A stretch of DNA of 37,386 bases from an uncultured Oscillospiraceae bacterium (lineage in GTDB: Bacteria > Bacillota > Clostridia > Oscillospirales > Oscillospiraceae). Positions 30,777 through 37,386 of this stretch are shown here, in pieces. The stretch is from contig CANRFT010000019.1 in assembly GCA_947629955.1 (NCBI GenBank), forward strand, positions 1 to 37,386, read 5' to 3'. Both the position numbers and the translations under genes were made by a program. How positions within the stretch are numbered: the stretch's first letter is position 1; each line of letters begins with the position of its first letter. The notes under the pieces are model-generated. The model was given only the letters and a program-made list of their open reading frames with translations, was not told where the DNA came from and did no database searches.

Positions 30777-33700
30777 ATGAAAATCAGAAGGACACTGAAG
30801 AAGGTGCTGAGCTTCATCCTCGTGCTCTCCATGGTCATGAGTCTCGTCAACATCACCGTGTTCGCGGTGGATGCCCCCGAGACCGATGTGCCTGAAGAGG
30901 CCCTCCTGACCTGCGGTTTGGAGGAGCATACCCACACCGATGAGTGCTACGCACATGACCTTACGGCCGCTCCTATCTGCGGACAGGAGGAGTCCGAGGG
31001 CCACCAGCACACCGACGCGTGCTACGGCGAGCCCGTCAAGACCCTCGTCTGCGAGCTGGAGGAGTCCGAGGGCCACGTTCACACCGAGGAGTGCGAGCCT
31101 GAGACCGTGAAGACTCTCGTCTGCGGCAAGGCGGAGTCCGAGGGCCACGCTCACACCGAGGAGTGCTTCGAGACCAAGCAGGTCCTCACCTGCGAGATCC
31201 CCGAGAACCACACCCACACCATCGACTGCTACTTGACCGACGAGAACTTCGGCGAAGTGATGGAGTTCGACGGTCAGTATTACAATGTGGTGAGGCTCAC
31301 CTGCGAGATCCCCGAGGGCCACACCCACACCGACGCCTGCTACACCGAGGTGACCGAGCAGGTCTGCGGCCAGGAGGAGTCCGAGGCCCACACCCATACC
31401 GACGAGTGCTACGTCGAGGAGACCGTCTACCACTGCGGCAAAGAGGCGGCCGAGGGCCACACCCACACCGACGAGTGCTACAAGGACATCGCTCCCCTGG
31501 TCTGCGAGCTGGAGGAGTCCGAGGGCCACACCCACACCGACGCCTGCTATCCTCTGACCGACGAGCTGGTCTGCGGCAAGGAGGAGCACACCCACACTGA
31601 GGAGTGCTACGAGCTGCCGATGGGCGCTGCTATTGGCGGCGGCACGTTGACGGTTGATATAAGCGGATTTCCTGAGGGCTCTACAGTTACTGTGATGGAT
31701 ACTGACCATACGATTACGGTAAACGGGGATTGGCGTGGTCAACTTGTTTTCAATCACACAGGAACTGCAAGAATCATTGGTAGCGGAAAAATAATTGCCG
31801 ACAAGAAGGGCAGCGCCATTGTTGTCAAGAGCGGCACGGTTATCCTGGAAACCGGTGTGACCGTCACCGGCGGCATCGGCACCGAAGTGTCTGGTACTGG
31901 GCTGGAAGTGTATAGTACTGATTACCAGGGCCTCGGACGCAATGGCGGCAAGTTCAGAGCCGGCGGCGGCGTTTATGTTGCGGGCGGGACGTTCCAGTTA
32001 GCGGGCGGTACAGTTACTGGGAACACCGCACAGCGCGGCGGCGGTATCTTTGTCAACAAGGGCGCTTCCTTCACTATGACCGGCGGAACCGTCAGCAACA
32101 ATGAGACTGTTGGGATTAGCGAATGGAACAGTGGGAACTATAATCTCGCAGGCGAAGGCGGCGGTATTTACGTCTGGGGCAAGGCCACGATCTCCGGCGG
32201 TTCTATCACCGGCAACACCTGCAACTCTGAGACTGATTTGGGCGGCGGCGGTATTTATATCAATAACGGCGGTATCGCTACGCTGATCAATGCCAAGATC
32301 ACCGGCAACACGGCTTATGGTTTCGGCGGCGGCATCGCGGGCTGCTGCCACGGCGAGATGTCTCTGGTGGCTATTGACGGCGTTGCGATGTATGACAACA
32401 CCGCAAAGGGGACGAATCATACACTACCCAAGTATTGGCCCAATATTAGTGACTATATGAAGGGCAAAAGGGATAATACTGCTGAGACGACTGACCACTG
32501 GAACGCTGCGCATGATCAGGGATTCACGGCCAGTCATACCAAGGACTTCTATACCGCGGGCGCCACAATCGTCAGCAACTATATGGCTGGCGGCGGCTCC
32601 GCAAGGTATAGTGCGAAAGTTGGTAGTGCGAAAGTCGTAGAAATCAAGGACGAGCAAGTTCTGAAGTATGTCGATAATGTCGGCCTTGTTGCGAATCCCA
32701 CGCAGGATTCGAAGAATATGTTCCCCGGCGGCGTTGTGATTTCCGGTAATACTTCTAAAGTTCACGGCGGCGGCATCGGCTGCAACGGCGGTCTTTACTT
32801 CGGTTCTCATAAGGATAACGAGATCGAACTTGATACCATCGACCTGACCCTGAATGCCTCTAAGTCGATTACCGGGCGTGAAATTAAAGAGAATGAGTTC
32901 TTGTTTGGGCTCTATTTAGAGGATGGCACCACCAAGGTTGCTGAGGCGCGTAACGATAAGAACGGTAACATCACATTCAAGATTAACAATTCCACTGATA
33001 ATATTGGTAAGGACTGGGTTACGTCTAAGAAAGTTACCTTCATTATGAAGGAACTGTCTGGTAATAGTAGCGACACCAAGGCTGATCCGAGCCAGTACAA
33101 GTTTGAGGTGACGCTCAGTAAGGAGCTTTATAAGACAGAAACGGTCGTACTTGATCACACGACTGACGGCAATGAGGCGTTCAATACCATCAAAGTCACG
33201 TATTCGAGCTATATATTCAAGAAGCTCAGCGAGACCATCACAAAAATCGTGGATGCAAATGGTAACAGCGTAAGCGAGAACGTTACTGGTGGAGTCAAGT
33301 TTGTCAACGAGCATAAGACCAGCAGCTTGAGCATCACTAAAGAGGTCACCGGCAACATCGACCCCGACATCTACAGCAACCACGAATTTAAGTTCACCGT
33401 CACTGGACCGACCAACTATCCGGGGCTTATCGCACCGAAGACTTACTACCCGGTTACTGTTAAGGGCGGCGCCACTGTGACTCTGACCGATCTGCCTGTC
33501 GGTACCTACACCGTTACCGAGGACACGGACACCGCCAAGATCACTGGCTTCAACTGGACCGGGACTAAGACGTCCGGCTCTGTCACCGTTTCGACCAACG
33601 GGACCGCTACTTTCACTGCGACCAACAACTACACTATTAAGTACGTTGACCTGGCTGTTGTGAAGCAGTGGCCTGCCGACAAGACGGGCGACATCCTCCC

Positions 33701-36700
33701 CGCAAGCGTGACCGTTGCGGTCCAGCGCTCCACGGACGGAACGAATTACGAGACTATCGCCACTGCCGACCTGACCGCCGCCAATGGCTGGAGTGCGGAA
33801 TGGGATCACTCGGTTACAAGCTGGACCGCCGCCGATCTCACGACTGGAAAACTGTATACCTACCGGATCGTTGAGACTGGCGTCACCTATAACGAGAACA
33901 GCTACTACAACAGCGAGAGAGTCGGCACCAGCAATCTCTACAAGGTCTGGACTGACGATGCCAAGTACAATGTGGAAAGTAACACCTATGAGCTGTTCGG
34001 CGGCTGGCAGTCCAGCGAGACCACCACTACCACCGACGGCAGCACCGTCCAGGTGTACGCCACCATCAGCAACACCTGGATTCCTGCCGAGGATATCGGC
34101 ACCGCTTCTTTCACCATCCACAAAGTGGCCGAGGTCAATGACGCCCGGCTCGACTACAATGAAGTGAACCTGGCCGGCGCCGAGTTTACCCTTTACAAGG
34201 GTACGGATACTACCGAAGTTGTCAATACAACTATCACTGACGAGTATGGTAATGGCGGTTTTGCCGGTCTGAAGAAGGGCACCTACACCCTCAAGGAGAC
34301 CAAGGCTCCCGTCGGTTACGACCTGGATAAGACCGTGTGGACTATCGTAGTCAGCGAGGATGAGTTCCAAAAGAGCACAGTCACCGCGAGAGAGAACGGC
34401 TATGATCTCCAGAACGAGTGGACCTGGAAGGCCCAGACCGGTGATAACATCGGCACCCTGAAGGTCGTCAACACCATCAAGCGCTACAACATCACCCTGA
34501 GCAAAGAGGTCCTGTTCGACACCAGGGGCGACGAGTTCATGAACAACTGCAAACTGGTCGAGGATCTGACCTTCACGTTCCATGTTCATGACGAGGCCAT
34601 CAACGGCCAGGTCATCGATACCACCGTGACCCTCAAGGCGGACAAATGGACCGAGACCCTGAGCAATCTGCCCTACGGCACGATCACCATTTCCGAGATC
34701 AATATCCCCGAGGTTCCCTACTTCGATTTCGGCTCCGTCAAGATGGAGAGCGCTGTCGGCACCTGGGCGAACGGAACTCTCACCATCACCGGCGAACAGC
34801 TTGATGCTGCGGCCGATCGCGCTGTGACCGTCACCGCAAAGAACTACTACGAGATCCACCGCGTGAGCCTGGAGCTTGACAAGATCGTCACCCTGGACGG
34901 CAAGGCTCCCACCGAGCGCAACAATTACGTGGTTAATGGTCAGACGTTCGAGTTCAACGTGCGCGGCGTTCCCGCTGACGGCTCCCCGATTTTCGACGAG
35001 CAGGTCACGCTGACCGTGGACGCGACCGGCAACGCGGAGGCTAAAACCCTTACGGACCTGCCTGTTGGCCTCTATATCATCACCGAGACCAAGAACGACA
35101 GCTTGTCGGATTACAACTTCAAGGGCGTGACCTTTGCGGTCACCAAGGGTGGTGATGTTGTCCCGGCCAACGCCACCGGCACCCAGGTTAGCTTCGACCT
35201 GACCGAGGAGACCGACGGCGCGACGATCAGCGTTGCCGCCACCAACGACTACACCGTGAAGACCGGCGACATCGTCATCCACAAGGACGCCAGCATGGAC
35301 GGCACCCTCTACGGTGAGGAAGGCGAGCACATCGTCGAGAAGTTCCACTTCTTCCTGGACGGCACCGACCTCAACGGCAAGGAAGTTCACAAGGACCTTT
35401 GGGTCAAGTACAGCGACGAGGCCACGTTCAAGGACATCCCCTATGGTGACTACGTCATCACCGAGGACATGGAGGCTGCCGGCGTTGAGCACTATGACTT
35501 CGGCGGCGTTAGGTTCCACAATGCGGCCGACGGTAGCAATACCAGCAACGACAAGTACTTTGACCAGAACGAGGTCGGCAAAGAGGACTGGGGCTTCAAT
35601 GTCAAGTTGGATGACGCCCACGACAGCGCGAGTGTTGAACTCAAGCTGGATGTCACCAACGAGTACACCCGCAAGCTGGACAAAATGACCGTTACCAAGA
35701 TCATCTCCGGCAACAACATGGACTACAGCTCCAAGTACGACTTCACCGTGGCGTTCAAGTCCCCCGCCGACTATGTGAAGCTGGCTGGCAGCTACAACTA
35801 CACCGTCGTGGACGCCCAGGGCAACGAGGTTGAGGGCAAGGGCGGCACCATCTCCCCCGTGTTCGTTCCCGACACTGACACGTTCGAGACCGACGACGGC
35901 AACCAGCACTTCGAGTCTGCTGCCGGCCACACCCAGACCGTTGAGGTCAACGGCGAGGTCTACACCGTGTACGGGACCATCGAGGGCCTGGGCAACGGCG
36001 AGAAGGCGGTCGTGACCGGCCTGCCCGTTGGTGTGAAGTGGCACGTGACCGAGGTCAAGGAGAACGAGGGCTACTACACCAGCTACGAGAACCAGAACGG
36101 CACCGTGGCTGAGAACGCCGCGAACGCCGCTACCGTCAACAACAGCAACACCATCAACACCACTGTCAACGTCCAGAAGGTCTGGGTGGGTGACGATGAG
36201 AACCGCCGTCCCACCAGCATCACCGTGCAGCTCTACAAAGACGGCAACCCTGTTGAGGGCGAGACCAAGGTCCTGGATGCGTCCAACAACTGGAGCGCCA
36301 GCTGGACCGGCTTGACCTACGGCTCCACCTACGACGTGGTCGAGGTCGGTAACTATCCCGGCTACACCGCCAGCAGGACCGGTTCCGGCCGGGGCACCAC
36401 GGTGAACATCACCATCACCAACACCTTCGACGAGGAAAGCCTCGACCATGATTTGAGCGTGAGCAAGGTTTGGGAGGGCGGCGATCCGCTGACCCGGCCC
36501 ACCGAGATCCAGGTGCAGCTGTACCGCGGCGAAGAGACCATCGGCGGCCCCGTGACCCTGAGCGCGTCCCAGGGCTGGACCTACACTTGGACCGGCCTGA
36601 AGGGCGATCCCGAAGAGTACACTATCGAAGAGCTCAGCGAGTTCGAGGACTATGAGCCCATGGTCACTAACGACGGTTGGACCTTCACCGTCTACAACAC

Positions 36701-37208
36701 CTACACCGGCAACCCGCTGACGCCCATGCTGAACGTGCAGAAGATTTGGGTCGGTGACGACGAGTTCGTACGTCCCACTGAGATCCAGGTGCAGGTCCTG
36801 AGAGACGGCGAAGTGGACGAGGTCGTGACTCTGAACGCTGAGAACGGCTGGAGCTGGAGCCGTCAGCTGACCCTGGACGAGTTGGATTCCACCTTCGAGG
36901 TGAAGGAGCTCAACGTACCGGCGGACTACACGGTATCCATTGAGGAAGGCAACAACGGCCTGAGCTTCACGATCTACAACACCTACGACATTCCTGACTT
37001 CGACATTCCGGACGACGATGTGCCGCTGGATGACTTCCCGGACATTGACATCCCGGACGACGATGTGCCTCTGGACGACGCGCCCCAGACCGGGGACCAG
37101 AGCCACCTGGCGCTTTGGATCGGTTTGGCTGTGTGCTCCGCGTTCGGTATGGCCCTCTGCAGCACGGACCTGTTCGCGGCTGACAGCAAGAAGAACCGGA
37201 AGAAGTAA
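30777..37208 (+). CDS. Giant sortase-anchored surface protein with Cys/His repeats, beta-helix and pilin/Cna-B-type stalk
   Basis: This 2143-residue protein begins with a signal peptide (residues 1-30, ending VFA). Residues 46-278 hold ten Cys/His repeats with HxHTxxC. About 287-680 form glycine-rich repeats of a parallel beta-helix (TGNTAQRGGGIF). About 684-847 match the pilin isopeptide-linkage (FctA/Spy0128-like) type. About 849-1796 are several beta-sandwich modules, including a SpaA-like domain near 1110-1205 (LAGAEFTLYKG). Three Cna-B domains follow (about 1796-1884, 1892-1976, 1982-2071). Next comes an acidic spacer with two IPDDDVPLDD copies, the sorting motif APQTGD (2102-2107), a membrane segment and the tail KKNRKK. 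Start is the ATG at 30777 behind GGGAGA. No sortase is in the window. Adhesion is inferred. Confidence 0.95.
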   Translation: MKIRRTLKKVLSFILVLSMVMSLVNITVFAVDAPETDVPEEALLTCGLEEHTHTDECYAHDLTAAPICGQEESEGHQHTDACYGEPVKTLVCELEESEGHVHTEECEPETVKTLVCGKAESEGHAHTEECFETKQVLTCEIPENHTHTIDCYLTDENFGEVMEFDGQYYNVVRLTCEIPEGHTHTDACYTEVTEQVCGQEESEAHTHTDECYVEETVYHCGKEAAEGHTHTDECYKDIAPLVCELEESEGHTHTDACYPLTDELVCGKEEHTHTEECYELPMGAAIGGGTLTVDISGFPEGSTVTVMDTDHTITVNGDWRGQLVFNHTGTARIIGSGKIIADKKGSAIVVKSGTVILETGVTVTGGIGTEVSGTGLEVYSTDYQGLGRNGGKFRAGGGVYVAGGTFQLAGGTVTGNTAQRGGGIFVNKGASFTMTGGTVSNNETVGISEWNSGNYNLAGEGGGIYVWGKATISGGSITGNTCNSETDLGGGGIYINNGGIATLINAKITGNTAYGFGGGIAGCCHGEMSLVAIDGVAMYDNTAKGTNHTLPKYWPNISDYMKGKRDNTAETTDHWNAAHDQGFTASHTKDFYTAGATIVSNYMAGGGSARYSAKVGSAKVVEIKDEQVLKYVDNVGLVANPTQDSKNMFPGGVVISGNTSKVHGGGIGCNGGLYFGSHKDNEIELDTIDLTLNASKSITGREIKENEFLFGLYLEDGTTKVAEARNDKNGNITFKINNSTDNIGKDWVTSKKVTFIMKELSGNSSDTKADPSQYKFEVTLSKELYKTETVVLDHTTDGNEAFNTIKVTYSSYIFKKLSETITKIVDANGNSVSENVTGGVKFVNEHKTSSLSITKEVTGNIDPDIYSNHEFKFTVTGPTNYPGLIAPKTYYPVTVKGGATVTLTDLPVGTYTVTEDTDTAKITGFNWTGTKTSGSVTVSTNGTATFTATNNYTIKYVDLAVVKQWPADKTGDILPASVTVAVQRSTDGTNYETIATADLTAANGWSAEWDHSVTSWTAADLTTGKLYTYRIVETGVTYNENSYYNSERVGTSNLYKVWTDDAKYNVESNTYELFGGWQSSETTTTTDGSTVQVYATISNTWIPAEDIGTASFTIHKVAEVNDARLDYNEVNLAGAEFTLYKGTDTTEVVNTTITDEYGNGGFAGLKKGTYTLKETKAPVGYDLDKTVWTIVVSEDEFQKSTVTARENGYDLQNEWTWKAQTGDNIGTLKVVNTIKRYNITLSKEVLFDTRGDEFMNNCKLVEDLTFTFHVHDEAINGQVIDTTVTLKADKWTETLSNLPYGTITISEINIPEVPYFDFGSVKMESAVGTWANGTLTITGEQLDAAADRAVTVTAKNYYEIHRVSLELDKIVTLDGKAPTERNNYVVNGQTFEFNVRGVPADGSPIFDEQVTLTVDATGNAEAKTLTDLPVGLYIITETKNDSLSDYNFKGVTFAVTKGGDVVPANATGTQVSFDLTEETDGATISVAATNDYTVKTGDIVIHKDASMDGTLYGEEGEHIVEKFHFFLDGTDLNGKEVHKDLWVKYSDEATFKDIPYGDYVITEDMEAAGVEHYDFGGVRFHNAADGSNTSNDKYFDQNEVGKEDWGFNVKLDDAHDSASVELKLDVTNEYTRKLDKMTVTKIISGNNMDYSSKYDFTVAFKSPADYVKLAGSYNYTVVDAQGNEVEGKGGTISPVFVPDTDTFETDDGNQHFESAAGHTQTVEVNGEVYTVYGTIEGLGNGEKAVVTGLPVGVKWHVTEVKENEGYYTSYENQNGTVAENAANAATVNNSNTINTTVNVQKVWVGDDENRRPTSITVQLYKDGNPVEGETKVLDASNNWSASWTGLTYGSTYDVVEVGNYPGYTASRTGSGRGTTVNITITNTFDEESLDHDLSVSKVWEGGDPLTRPTEIQVQLYRGEETIGGPVTLSASQGWTYTWTGLKGDPEEYTIEELSEFEDYEPMVTNDGWTFTVYNTYTGNPLTPMLNVQKIWVGDDEFVRPTEIQVQVLRDGEVDEVVTLNAENGWSWSRQLTLDELDSTFEVKELNVPADYTVSIEEGNNGLSFTIYNTYDIPDFDIPDDDVPLDDFPDIDIPDDDVPLDDAPQTGDQSHLALWIGLAVCSAFGMALCSTDLFAADSKKNRKK
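30912..31610 (+). repeat. Ten coding repeats of the C-x(4-8)-HxHTxxC motif
   Basis: Each unit has a Cys, a Glu-rich spacer, then HxHTxxC, usually followed by Tyr. Cysteine pairs are at residues 46/57, 68/82, 92/106, 116/130, 139/151, 176/188, 197/211, 220/234, 243/257 and 266/277. The in-unit distance is 11, 12 or 14 residues. Several units share near-identical DNA (such as GAGGAGTCCGAGGGCCAC), so copy number may change by recombination or slippage. The fifth unit is followed by a longer insert of about 20 residues. Confidence 0.92.
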
Positions 37209-37222
37209 ACAGGCGAATCAAA

Positions 37223-37263
37223 ACACAGGGGGGCAGCCCGCATCGGGCTGCCCCCCCTTGTGT
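37223..37263 (+). terminator. Terminator after the surface-protein gene
   Basis: A 13-bp GC-rich stem (37228-37240 with 37244-37256, loop CAT), extended outward by ACACA/TGTGT with a small bulge. Confidence 0.88.
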
Positions 37264-37386
37264 CGTTTAACGCGACCGATCGCCCCGTGACCGCAACGGC
37301 CACGGGGACTATGTAAGCGCAAAACGTAGCGACGGATAGACAGACATGAGATAATGGAGACGGGGCGGAATGCTCCGCCTCCATTA
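37264..37386. other. Window end: intergenic sequence with two hairpins
   Basis: No gene is visible. One stem is CCCCGTG/CACGGGG (37283-37289 with 37301-37307), with an inner CCG/CGG. A second nested stem uses TAATGGAG/CTCCATTA (37352-37359 with 37379-37386) and GGCGGA/TCCGCC (37364-37379), and runs to the window edge. It could be a terminator for a neighbouring minus-strand gene or the end of a small repeat. Confidence 0.5.

Noticed and set aside
30912-31610. Regular repeats that could suggest a CRISPR array
   Set aside because: The repeats are coding, vary in length, keep the protein motif rather than exact DNA, and have no unique spacers or cas genes.
32916-37106. Minus-strand open frame of 1396 codons opposite the surface-protein gene
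   Set aside because: The plus strand has clear signal peptide, domain and anchor features. The antisense frame is low-complexity Val/Gly/Leu sequence without a start site, so it is a codon-bias shadow.

Overview
The window reads as chromosomal DNA of a GC-rich, Gram-positive anaerobe of the class Clostridia, most likely an Oscillospiraceae-type gut bacterium. This rests on the rplU-prp-rpmA order with an L27 that carries a cleavable N-terminal extension, the prs-pth-mfd order, HemZ, LytTR/GHKL regulators, lipoprotein signals, and a very large Cna-B/sortase-type surface protein with the HTHTDECY motif style seen in gut Firmicutes. Family assignments come from motifs read by eye; no database search was run.

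Layout. (1) 1-1022: end of a MalF/MalG-type sugar ABC permease pair. (2) 1336-4608, minus strand: rplU, prp and rpmA behind a near-consensus promoter and a long leader, then a terminator, a structured intergenic repeat, obg and a GNAT acetyltransferase. (3) 4683-5405: a composite repeat and a divergent pair of very small ribbon-helix-helix-like proteins. (4) 5404-8126, minus: HD hydrolase, metallo-beta-lactamase-fold hydrolase and hemZ, divergent from an AbrB-type regulator translationally coupled to a membrane acyltransferase (8282-9570). (5) 9624-15564, minus: a YtrA-like GntR regulator, ABC ATPase, permease, VanY-like carboxypeptidase and a VanZ-family protein interrupted by an in-frame TAA, then a hexapeptide acyltransferase. 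(6) 15764-23026, plus: small HD protein, prs, pth, a third repeat copy, mfd, and a parvulin lipoprotein. (7) 23187-28340, plus: LytTR response regulator, a short GHKL kinase with no membrane segment, and two overlapping ABC exporter half-genes. (8) 28417-37208: minus-strand LytTR regulator followed by a transglutaminase-like lipoprotein, divergent from a 2143-residue sortase-anchored surface protein.

How the parts may work together. Region 8 looks like a self-contained surface locus. An orphan LytTR regulator faces the giant adhesin gene across a 501-bp intergenic region. That region holds two identical 9-bp direct repeats at exactly 21-bp spacing, the geometry typical of LytTR operators, just upstream of an extended -10 promoter with no good -35 box. 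The adhesin has ten N-terminal Cys/His repeats, a parallel beta-helix region and a stalk of pilin-type and Cna-B-like domains. Region 5 resembles an envelope-stress operon, with a palindromic operator at its head. Region 7 resembles a sensor-exporter module for a peptide or other amphipathic molecule.

The strongest items for follow-up are the LytTR direct repeats with the adhesin, the Cys/His repeat module, the structured repeat family whose hairpin stems change in compensating pairs, the RBS-masking inverted repeat ahead of the transglutaminase gene, and the nonsense codon in the VanZ-family gene.
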